From positions 1,905,438 to 1,969,437 of the forward strand of contig JAQFVV010006340.1 in the NCBI GenBank assembly GCA_028023455.1: 64,000 nucleotides of DNA, given 5' to 3'. Below the pieces are notes generated by a model. The model was not told the DNA's origin. It made no database searches and saw nothing but the letters and a program-made list of their open reading frames with translations. This DNA comes from Epiperipatus broadwayi. Its lineage: Eukaryota; Onychophora; Udeonychophora; Euonychophora; Peripatidae. Shown in pieces: positions 44,737-56,096 of this stretch (its first letter is position 1; the number at the start of each line of letters is the position of its first letter). The position numbers were made by a program, and so were the translations under genes.

Positions 44737-46344
44737 TTATAACTGCAACCTGGTTTGGAGAGACTGAGGATCATGATCAGTTCTCCTATAGTCCTCTTTT
44801 ATATTATGAGGTGACATACTTCTGGATCGTCTCTTTGTTGAAAATTTATCATGTTTAACATTACTGTGGTGTCTTGCTTCTTCACTTCTGTATTTTCTTT
44901 GGAGATCCTTGTTACTGTTTGATCTTCTAATTATACGCGTCCGATATGGACCATGAACACCATCTGTGAATTTTCTCCTGCTCCTCTTCCATGGTGGTAC
45001 TTCATTTTTACATAAAAGTTTATTTTTAAATGGTTCTTCTGCCATAGTAATTATTTTTTTGGTATTTGCAAAGGTTTCTTGTTGTTTAATTTCTTTCACA
45101 CTGATAAATCCCGAGTTTTCAGATTCCTTTTTGGTGTCTTTTCCTGCGTAAGCAACTATATTTTTAATAACTGTCTTTATATATTTTTTTTCTGTACTCA
45201 ATTTTTGATTTGAGTTTATTAAGCTTTTGTTTATAATTTTTACATATGGCTGAGGACTAACACACTTTTCTTTCCATTTTATGGTTTCTTTCTCTATCTC
45301 CTTTACTATTTCATAGCATATATCAGACAATTTTTCTGAAACATTTTCTTCTATATTGGACAGTCCCTTTGTTATATTTTGATTATGTTCATTTTCACGT
45401 TTTTCATCTTCTTGAAGATCAGAAGATTTTAATTTTGCTTTATTAGATTCATTTTCATCCATTTGAAACTCTTTTACTGTATTTGATACAATTTCATTCT
45501 CAGCTTCTGTATATACTGTTTCTTTATTTTCAATTTTAGAGGTATATTCCACAATCAGAAGTTTTCCTGAAGGTAGACTGACAATTTCAAGATCACTCTT
45601 TGTAATTTCAATTTCTTCCTTTTTAACAATCTCAAATTTTGCTTCATCAGTAATAGGATATTCAATTTGTGATTCCTTTAAAATATCTTTGGTTGGGAAT
45701 TCCAAAGTCTCTTCCTCATCCAATTTTTTAGACTGAGTTATTTTTTTCATTAACTGGTTGAACTTTTCATTCTGTTTTTCCACTGCTTCTTTAATTCGTT
45801 TTTCTATTCTTTGGTTTGCTTCTATTGCTTGCTTGTTATATTCTTCTCTTTGTTTATCCCATTTTTGGTTATATTCTTCTCTTTGTTTGATATCTTCTTC
45901 TCTTTGTTTATCCCATTTTTGGTTATCTTCTTCTCTTTGTTTATCCCATTTTTGGTTATCTTCTTCTCTTTGTTTATCCCATTTTTGGTTATATTCTTCT
46001 CTTTGTTTGATATCTTCTTCTCTTTGTTTATCCCATTTTTGGTTATCTTCTTCTCTTTGTTTGATATCTTCTTCTCTTTGTTTGTCTCTTTTCTTTTTAT
46101 CTTCTTCTCTCCATTTGATATCTTCTTCTCTTTGTTTGTCTCTTTTCTTTTTATCTTCTTCTCTCCATTTGATATCTTCTTCTCTTTGTTTAATATCTTC
46201 TTCTCTCCATTTGATATCTTCTTCTCTTTGTTTAATATCTTCTTCTCTTTGTTTCTCATCTTCTTCTATTCGTTCTTTGATCATATCGAATAGCTGCTTT
46301 AACATGGCTTTCTTTTTTGTTTCCTGAGTTTCTACGTTCACCAT
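44737..46344 (-). CDS. 535-aa coiled-coil protein of the LTR element (gag-like?)
   Basis: An intact minus-strand ORF, the only long one in the window. The start ATG is in good context (A at -3, G at +4) 419 bases after the right LTR. Residues 1-28 are a short helix. Residues 29-169 are repeats of two lengths, 7 residues (IKQREED, IKWREED) and 11 residues (KKKRDKQREED, NQKWDKQREED), both coiled-coil-compatible. Residues 170-215 continue a charged helix. The middle (215-430) is acidic and Lys/Glu-rich. The last 100 residues are basic, with PPWKRSRRKF, RTRIIRRS and an RS-type KRRSRSMSPHN. There is no CCHC knuckle, no DTG protease and no RT motif. Position suggests a structural or nucleic-acid-binding gag analogue: helical assembly domain first, basic tail last. 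That role is inferred. Open frames antisense to the repeats are shadows. Confidence 0.7.
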   Translation of the reverse strand: MVNVETQETKKKAMLKQLFDMIKERIEEDEKQREEDIKQREEDIKWREEDIKQREEDIKWREEDKKKRDKQREEDIKWREEDKKKRDKQREEDIKQREEDNQKWDKQREEDIKQREEYNQKWDKQREEDNQKWDKQREEDNQKWDKQREEDIKQREEYNQKWDKQREEYNKQAIEANQRIEKRIKEAVEKQNEKFNQLMKKITQSKKLDEEETLEFPTKDILKESQIEYPITDEAKFEIVKKEEIEITKSDLEIVSLPSGKLLIVEYTSKIENKETVYTEAENEIVSNTVKEFQMDENESNKAKLKSSDLQEDEKRENEHNQNITKGLSNIEENVSEKLSDICYEIVKEIEKETIKWKEKCVSPQPYVKIINKSLINSNQKLSTEKKYIKTVIKNIVAYAGKDTKKESENSGFISVKEIKQQETFANTKKIITMAEEPFKNKLLCKNEVPPWKRSRRKFTDGVHGPYRTRIIRRSNSNKDLQRKYRSEEARHHSNVKHDKFSTKRRSRSMSPHNIKEDYRRTDHDPQSLQTRLQL

Positions 46345-46549
46345 TTTTCCTTTGTTTTCTGACTTAGTAAGCTTCTCTCTCCATCCACACCATGACTTTA
46401 CTCCATCTTCTTTGAAATGCCTGTTTCATTCTTTATGCCATTCATTTTTATGTTTTTCTTTTAAACTTTTATTTTTTCATCCTTCCTGAACAAATTACAT
46501 CACTACATCATATGCACTGTTCATATCACAGAATCGTGATCTGCTTATG
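46345..46549 (-). other. 5' leader of LTR element
   Basis: Untranslated region between the primer-binding cassette and the ORF start. No other feature. Confidence 0.6.
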
Positions 46550-46762
46550 CCTATGAGTAGGCTAGCTAGATCGGACCTCACAGTAGGGTGGCAAATTAAC
46601 CGGCCTATGAGTAGGCTAGCCAGATAAGGCCTCACAGTAAGGCGCCAAATGTAACCGGAGCCTATAGGTCGGTTAGCCAGGTAAAGCCTCACAGTTGGAT
46701 GACAATGTAATAGGTGCCTATGGTTAGGCTAGCTGGATAAAGCCTCACAGTTGGACGACAAA
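46550..46762 (-). repeat. four-fold iterated primer-binding/LTR-edge cassette
   Basis: Units of about 54-57 bp start at 46550, 46604, 46661 and 46717 (CCTATGAGTAGGCTAGC-like ... CCTCACAG ... GCGCCAAATGTAACCGG). On the minus strand each unit reads CCGGTTACA (the LTR terminal sequence) followed by TTTGGCGCC(T/C)(T/A)ACTGTGAGG. TGGCGCC at that spot is a common retroelement primer-binding start. The unit touching the LTR reads TTTGTCGTCCAACTGTGAGG, so the best-preserved TGGCGCC is one of the internal copies. Confidence 0.7.
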
Positions 46763-49078
46763 TGTAACCGGACCCGCATACAACCCTTTTATTACATCAG
46801 TTGTAACAATTTTCTGATGAGCATGCTGTAGGAAGGAACTATCAATTGACATTCCTAATGCAGATGTTAATGCCTCCTACAACAATATTTCCTGCTCATC
46901 AGAGGATGTAGTACCATAAAGACTGGGAACATCTAAACATTTATATGTTTGGTTTTCCAAACAGCGCCATTAGAGTTCCGTCTCACTACAACCTGACTGG
47001 CCTAGGTCTAGTTATGTCAGACGTAGCTCAGAAGGCATGAGATTCTCATGAACCAGTGCTATAATTGATGAGTGATGCAATAAAACAAAACAAAACTGGA
47101 CAACTGGATAACCAATTTAATTTTTAGTAACAAAAAAAAAATTTATTAAATAACAATTAATTAGCAATTTCTAACGAAGTTCATTTCTATCCACATGATT
47201 ACTCATTTTCATTTTACTTATGAAAGAGCTAGAAGCAGTTCTTTTTTTTTATCAATAGTTCATTTACAAGTTCATTTATGAGAAGACATTTGGAAACAGT
47301 CTAATTCAACAATAGTTCATTTTTGAATTCCTTTATGAGAAGAAGCTTGGAAATATTCTAATCCAACAATAGTTCATTTTGAATTCATTTATGAGAAGAA
47401 ACTTGGAAACATCCTAATTCAACAATAGTTCATTTTTGTATTCCTTTATGAGAAGAAGCTTGGAAATATTCCAATTCAACAATAGTTTATTTTTGTATTC
47501 CTTTATGAGAAGAAGCTTGGTAGCAGTTAAGCATTTATGATTTATATAACATTTTGTTATTTTATGAATTATTACTGATTGGTAAACATTTAAATTCAGC
47601 AATTCTTGGTTTGTGGAGCATTCATCATTTGGTAATTAAAGCATTTATAATTTAGTCAAATATAAAAGTATATTCTTATACATAAACTCTGTTACATTAT
47701 AAGAAGCTTAGAAGCAGTCAAGCATTTATGATTTATACAGCATTTCATCATTTTATGAATTATTACTGATTGGTAGACATTTGAACTCAGCAATTCTTGG
47801 TTTGTAGAGCATTTATCATTTGATAATTGAGGCATTTATAATTTAGCCAAATATAAAAGTATATTCTTACACATAAACTCTGTTTTTTTAAAGTTAAAAG
47901 CAGCAAATATTTTTGATTTATAAAGAATTTCTTATTTTTATGAATTATTACCGATGGGTAGACATTTGAACTCAGCAATTCTTGGCTTGTGGAGCATTTA
48001 TCATTTAGTAATTGAAGCATTTCTAATTTAGTCAAATATAACAGTATATTCATACACATAAGTTCTGTTACATTACTCAGATAGAAGTAGTATGCAATTG
48101 AAGCATTTCTAATTTAATCAAATATAACAGTATATTCATACACATAAGTTCTGTTACATTACTCAGATAGAAGTAGTATGCAATTAAAGCATTTTTAATC
48201 CATATAGTAAATACGTTCAAATATTTTTATAAATAAATTTGCGTATAACCATTTCATAACTTCATTTTATAACGTATGATAAACATGTTCTAATATTTTA
48301 CAAAATAAATTCTACGTAATTACTTCATAACTTCACTTTATAACGTATGATAAAGATGTTTTAATATTTTACAAAACAAAATGTATGCAACCGTTTCATA
48401 ACTTCACTTTATAACATATGATAAAAATATTTTAATATTTTATAAAAATAATTTTTATGTAGATATTTCATGATGTCAATTTATAATTCATGGTAAAGAT
48501 GTCTAAACATTCTTATAACATAATTACCTTCCAGTTTTGCAGTCCATTTTACTCAAGAGAAGGCGGGTTATTTCATCTATGGAAAGTCATGGCACAGCGT
48601 GGAGAGAGTGAAGCCGCTAATTTACCCCATTGTCATTATAATTCCTCTAGCAAAGCTTTCTTTTTCCATTTTCATGTGTCAAAAGAATTAAGTAATACAC
48701 TTTTTTTTTTAAAAAAAATTTAATATGTTCTGCCTCTCTGTGTAAGACGAGAGAAAAAAAAAAGTTCTTTTCTTCCGACGACGTGCCTAATTTGAATACT
48801 GCCTCAGTTTAACTCAAGTATCTTTTTTCTTTCTTTTTAATGATTGGATAATTAATTTCTTTTTTTTTTTATTGAGACAGATAAAAAAAAAAAAATAAGA
48901 CGATATAACATTTTATTTAAATCCACCAATACTAAAAATCAAAAATATGATTTTATTTTTCATTTTTAACGAATCACAACTTTATTGCGTTTCCAATTAG
49001 ACTGAATCACGCTAGACATTTTTGAATGGGGGGGGGGATCTTTTGAATATTTATATGAGGAACAGAATATCTGTTTCA
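46763..49078 (-). repeat. 5' LTR (right)
   Basis: 2316 bp. Nearly identical to 41865-44139 apart from one fewer 57-bp unit, about 100 extra bp near 47885-47985 and scattered substitutions. Promoter and polyadenylation signals could not be assigned with confidence. Confidence 0.9.
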
Positions 49079-49101
49079 ATATATATATATATATATATAT
49101 A

Positions 49102-50798
49102 TTGAACCAACCATAACTACCACTTAAATTTACTAATTAAATATGGTAACCAACATAAAAAACAATCGACAAAAAAAATATTAATTAATATTTTATTATA
49201 CTTTGTCCTCCTAAACTTCCCTTCCAGAAAGTGGTTGGTTTTCAGGTAAAGTGTTAACTATCATCAGTAGCAAACTACCAATAACTCCCAACAGTCGACT
49301 ACCAAATATACACTGACCAAATAAACACTTTATTTTATTTTTTAAAAAAGAAAGAAAAATCCCTTAGGTGCCACATTAGAATTAGCATGTCTATCTGATC
49401 AGCATAATTTGTTACCTGAAAAATCCCTACTAACTCAATCGGTTTCCAACCACCCACTAGTAGACAAACAAAAGGTATCTGAAATGCTCCCTCTAAGCTA
49501 CTTCTACTTTAAAAAAAAATAATAATAATTTCCCAAACCATTCAAAATAATACTTCAATCCTTTAAATCCAATAATAATAACATTATATTGATTGCTGAA
49601 ACATTTATATCTTTAACTTAGTGAATCTTTTCTGAAATACTATTATTACTAATTAGATTTTTCCCCTCCTACTTTTATTAAGAAAGATAAATATTTATAC
49701 TTACCCATACATATCAAAATAAACATAAATATTTTAAAAAAAATAATTTAAGTATTTTTTTTATTTAAAATAAATTAATCGTTTTATCTTATAATAAAAC
49801 ACACCCATTTCTTTTTTTAAAGATTAAAATAAAGCATTTTAATATATTACTTTAGCAAATAAATTATATACATTACATTATATTTTATTTCTCTTTTTTT
49901 AAAAAAAAAATCAAATCACACATACGTGCATGCTATTGTTTCAAAAATATTATTTAATAATAGAAGCTGATTTTACTTATTTTTATTATTGCAAATATTA
50001 TCTTTTGAAGTTTAAAGTGCATTCTTTTTTTTAAGTTTTATTTATAAAGTTCAAAGTTCTTTTAATAAAGTCTATCTTTTATTTTAAAAAGAAATCAGGA
50101 ATATTAAGATATCAAAGTCAAATAATTACCTAGGATTTTTTTAATATGATGGAAACAGCAGAATGGAATTATTTTTTAACTCATTGATGATCGGTAAATA
50201 ACTGCTCCATAGATCCTGTGACATGGTATGATTTTTGTGGCTGGTTTGGATTACCCGAACTCCATTGTTCATTTAGTCTTGTTAAACATGATCACTTTCT
50301 GAACTAATTGCAGGTCTTAAATATATAGAGCAGCTTTGGTCAACTGCACACCACCTTGGTTTTAACAATTCAACATTTTTTGGAGATATTACTTCAAGAA
50401 ATATTTTATTAAAATGAGAAAGTCAGACAAAGAATGATCAAAAGTTGAGATATTTATATTGTTTTAAATAATGGAAAACTTTATTAGCAGCAGTATCTTT
50501 AGTCTCATGAAATAAAATCAGCTTTTGCTTCTATTTTTTTTATTAAAAATTACATACACACACATATATATTTAATTACTTTATTATAAGATAAAAGGAA
50601 ATATCTGTATTATTTTATTATAAATTCATTTAAAGAATATTAAATCATTTTTTTATTACAAGACTTTTTTTTTCTTTTAAACAAAAATTTCTTATTTTTA
50701 AAAGCATTTACAGTTTATTTTATTTAATAATAAATTCCCCCTCCCCCCTGCTTTTTAGTTTTACAAAATTAATTAAATATCAATGTGACTATTATAAT

Positions 50799-50850
<52 letters not shown>

Positions 50851-51861
50851 TTTGTAAATCATATGCATATACGTACACAAAATAATTATGTGTGTAAGTG
50901 TGTATCTATATTTTTTGAGACCATAAGCAGTATTTTTATTTGTTAAGGGTGTACATATCACTAAAATTGTTTATTTAGCTTTAAAAAAATAATTATTTAA
51001 TATTTATTGGATAAAAAGTGTTTTGCATATAATTAAAATTAATATTCATCAGATTTAATCTATCTATCCAAAGTATTTTCTTGAAATAAAATTAAGTATT
51101 TATCTGGCATCAGCAGTTAATAAGTAACCTCAGTAGTAGCTATTTCCCATCAGATACATAATCGATTTTTTAAATTATTAAATAAATCTATGAATCAATG
51201 TAAGATATAAAAAGTATTTTTCACTTCAAATTTTCTTCATATACTGTTACATCTCACATAGCCTTCAAATAATGGATTAATCCAGATGCCATATTTTCTA
51301 GATCGGTTTGAGTATTCATAACCTCAAACCAATGTATATACCAGATATAGGTAACCTTTTCTACTTTGGGGCTAAATTATTCAGCCTCAAACCAGGGCCA
51401 AATTATTAAATAATACAAAATAATAGTGAATAAATTAAAATAAGTTACTACTTCATATTTTATTTATGTATACGTTGGTATAAACCTCTACATAAATTTT
51501 ATAATAATAACAAAATAAGAATTTGATGTGATGATTCGCCTTGTACTTCAACTGTGAGACTATCAATATTGATCTTAATATTTCTGAAGGATAATCACAT
51601 AGAATTTTCAAGGTTTTTGTCTGTTATTCTTGTCTGAATTTTTGATTGATTGTATTTTATCCTTGAAAAAAATCATGTTTATGCATATATGTACTGCCAA
51701 AAAAACAAGTATGTTTTTCTTGAAAATAAAGTTTATAAAAATCGATGCAAGCAATGTTGTTAAGTTGTAATTTTAGCACTGACTCTGCCTGAATTTAGAC
51801 AAAAATGTAATTTTCAGTAAGAAATAATATAATACAAACACCAGATTTGCAATTAATATCT

Positions 51862-51902
<41 letters not shown>

Positions 51903-51930
51903 CATATAAGTATTTATATATAAATATCTC

Positions 51931-51970
<40 letters not shown>

Positions 51971-52192
51971 AGAGAATTTATATAAAATACTTAATGTTAT
52001 AGGTTAACATAAACTCTGGGCTCTGCATCTTGTTGTCCTACCACTTCCAGCTACACCGGATAGCTTGCCTCATGGATAGGGGGTATAAAACTTCTGTCTG
52101 AACAAGACAGCTTGATTGAGTCAACAGTAGTTTTAGCAGGGTCTGGTCCATCTGGGCACTTGTCTAGCTCTGTGTTTCAATAGTATATTGCT
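49102..52192. repeat. 3-kb duplicated block, copy B
   Basis: Same sequence and orientation as 19222-22242. It begins TTGAACCAACC directly after the AT tract that received the LTR element. It ends at TATTGCT (52192), where copy A continues into the rest of its LTR-like repeat while copy B joins unrelated TGGAGAATTCTAG. AT tracts at 50802-50847, 51866-51898 and 51935-51968 are longer than in copy A. Confidence 0.9.
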
Positions 52193-53459
<1,267 letters not shown>

Positions 53460-54330
53460 TAACAGACTCATACACTAATCATTCATTTACTAGATTATTG
53501 CAGTCTATATTACCAACAATCCTAATGATTCATTAACAGTGGACTTTTATGATCCACTGCCACCATTTAGAAGGTATACATTTATCTTGGTGATCTATAA
53601 TGTTTTCTCAAAATTTATTAGTGTATACCATGTAAAAGCTCCTAGTAAAAATGTAATCAAATGCATACAAAAATCTCAGTTTATACTCATTGGAAAGCCT
53701 AATATTATATTGGCATATCTTGCTATGTTATTTTTATGTAAAGAGTAGAAAGTCTGAATATGAAGTCAAGAAACTCAGCACATATTATGTTCTATCAGAA
53801 ACTTGCAATTCAGTCCATATGAGAGAATCATGTATGAATTGTTTAGGTTGTTAATAGTATACTTAGAAGATAATTATCAGAATTGGGTAATTAATATAAA
53901 AGAAGTGATTTATTTTATAACTATCACACAAATTGAATCAATTAAATTTTCTCTGAGTCATCTTCATTTGGGATATAGAAAGTCTATATTAATCAATACC
54001 CCTTTGCCCACTATATACAAAGAAGAGACAGATCATATTATAAATATCTTAGAAGCTTAAAATAATCTAAAGCAGATAGAACAGAAAATAATTACACAAA
54101 CATATATTAATCACTTAGTCTTTAAAATCAGTGATTATGTTTTAGTAAAGTCTCCCCAGGGCAGTGATTCACCAAAGCACAAGTTTAAATAAATCTGTAA
54201 TGTGTATGAAAGACCATTCTGAATAAAAAGAGATTCGGGCGGAGAATACTTTTTTATGAAATCCTGAAGGTGAAAAAGACACATCCAATGACTTCAGCTT
54301 AAAATCCATGGCACAACCTAAATCAGTAAC
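53460..54330 (+). pseudogene. Ty3/gypsy integrase relic
   Basis: Read in successive frames: LTVDFYDPLPPFRRYTFILV (first catalytic Asp region, normally DxxGPLP), YNVFSKFISVYHVKAPSKN, IGKPNIILAYLAMLF (where SDNGxxF should be, second Asp lost), SPYERIMYELFRLL (the Glu of the ER motif kept), NWVINIKEVIYF, ESIKFSLSHLHLGYRKS, then FKISDYVLVKSPQG and VYERPF (C-terminal GPY/F-type module). Frameshifts fall near 53745 and 54060, and stops follow 54180. Upstream RT and RNase H are not readable and no LTR was found. The enzyme would insert element DNA into the genome. This copy is dead. Confidence 0.75.
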
Positions 54331-56009
54331 ATAAAAATAATAATTTGTGAAAAAATACTTGATATATGCATTTCAAATTAATATTAAAGAGAAGCATGAT
54401 AATGACAGGGTAGACCAAATAGGTTTACATGTTTTAAGAATATTTTGTTTTGGTATTTACTAAAAGCTAACTGGAAAACAAAATATAACTTTATGTAAAC
54501 ACAATTTTAAGAGAGAAAGGAAAGATGTATGCTGAATCTTAAAAATGACTATTGATAAATTAACTTAAGATAAATGGTGATTTAAAGGTGACAAAAGTAT
54601 CACCCATAATTGTTAAAGTCAAGATACAATTAGAACATTAGATATATGTAGTGTATATATATAATATTCAATGCATTTATATTAGATATAAGTTTCTTTA
54701 GTACGTAAAGAAGACTAGATTAATAAAATTATCCTAAAAATATCCAATTAAATTTAGAGGGAAAATTTTAGTAGATATTATCTACCTAAATATTTTATGA
54801 GAATTGTTTGACTGTATATAAAGCGGCATAAAATATTAATTAATCCCCTTTGTTGCTTCACATATAATATTTTTGTAGTGGGTTGGAGGGGGCTTGGTGC
54901 TCTATTGTTACATCCTGATATATGTTATCGTATATGCATATTATTAAAAAGGTTATTTAATAATTACCTTTCATTATTATATAAGGATCACTAATTATTG
55001 AATTTCAAATTTAGATGCCTTCTTTAATTTCACTTTATATATGCATTATCTTTGATGGATTCAAAATGATATTTTGTATATTTTTTAAAAGAATTATTGT
55101 TAACATTTTAGAATATAAAATAATTTATGATTTATTTCATTTATCTTTTAAAATAATGCAAAATTAACTTTCTCGAAAATAAATAATGAATAACACGGTT
55201 ACTTTATTATGCCTTGCAAAAATAAGTCAACAGTTTTATTTTATCTGTAATACAAAATAACATGCATTAAAATGTAGCATTTTCAAAGGGTTAAAAAAAA
55301 AACAGTTTTGCAAAATAATAGTACCTGTTTCACATGTATATTTCAGTAAAAGGTATTAATAAACAATAGGTAACATGCTAATATGTGTGAATCGATTTAC
55401 ATATGCGTGTATAATTGATATTTCAAAATGTATTCATAATAATAATTATATGACGAATTTTCAAGACAATCGCCTTGAACATTTTAAATAACAACAGCAA
55501 TAGTTATTCCTTCATTCAAATAAATTATCTGAAAGCCTTTATCATCAAGCTAAAAATCTTTCACTTTTATTCTTTTTCTCTTGAAGTGTGTTCGGTTTAT
55601 GGATATATTTTGCTTGTTTAGAAATACATTTTACTATGAACAAACATTACTTTTATTACAAACCATACCGCACATATTCATGAAGATCTGTATTTAGAAA
55701 ACCATACAACATAATTTTCTAGAAAGTAAAGTTCCTCAACAAAACAACTGAAAATGTAAATCAAAACTAAATACCAGCAGAAGTACAGTTACCATCGCAT
55801 CTAAAAATGTATTCTTTATTTTCAATTGATTTCAAAAAATGTTTATTTAACGTTAAATACAAAATATAGGTATATGCTTGGAAAACAACAGAAGTACCTA
55901 TGGATAAAATCACTAACATTGCTAAAGGTATTCAAGTATAATACCAACATTTAAAACGGAGGAATTATTTATTAAAGAATATCGAAATCTTGATTTTCAA
56001 CATTCTTGT

Positions 56010-56096
<87 letters not shown>

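Larger units (their letters stand above)
41865..49078 (-). mobile_element. 7.2-kb non-autonomous LTR retrotransposon (LARD-like)
   Basis: Two 2.3-kb direct repeats (41865-44139 and 46763-49078) flank a 2.6-kb interior. On the minus strand LTRs begin TGAAACAG and end GGTTACA, giving TG...CA ends. A polypurine tract (GGTGAGGGGTAA on the minus strand, 44140-44151) abuts the left LTR, and a primer-binding-like cassette abuts the right LTR, so the element runs right to left. The interior has one intact 535-codon ORF and no protease, RT, RNase H or integrase. The target is an AT microsatellite (41840-41864 and 49079-49102), so the short target duplication cannot be distinguished. LTR similarity is high, so insertion was fairly recent. 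It is inserted into the left edge of duplicated block copy B. Confidence 0.85.

Noticed and set aside
45758-46327. 189- and 160-residue plus-strand frames and a 145-residue minus frame (Ser/Leu/Cys- or Phe-rich)
   Set aside because: Shadows of the 21/33-bp repeats of the real 535-codon minus-strand ORF.
19201-52192. The 3-kb duplicated blocks as LTRs of one 33-kb element
   Set aside because: Copy A continues past its right end into an LTR-like repeat while copy B does not. The ends lack TG...CA, and the intervening DNA is unrelated repeats with its own insertions.
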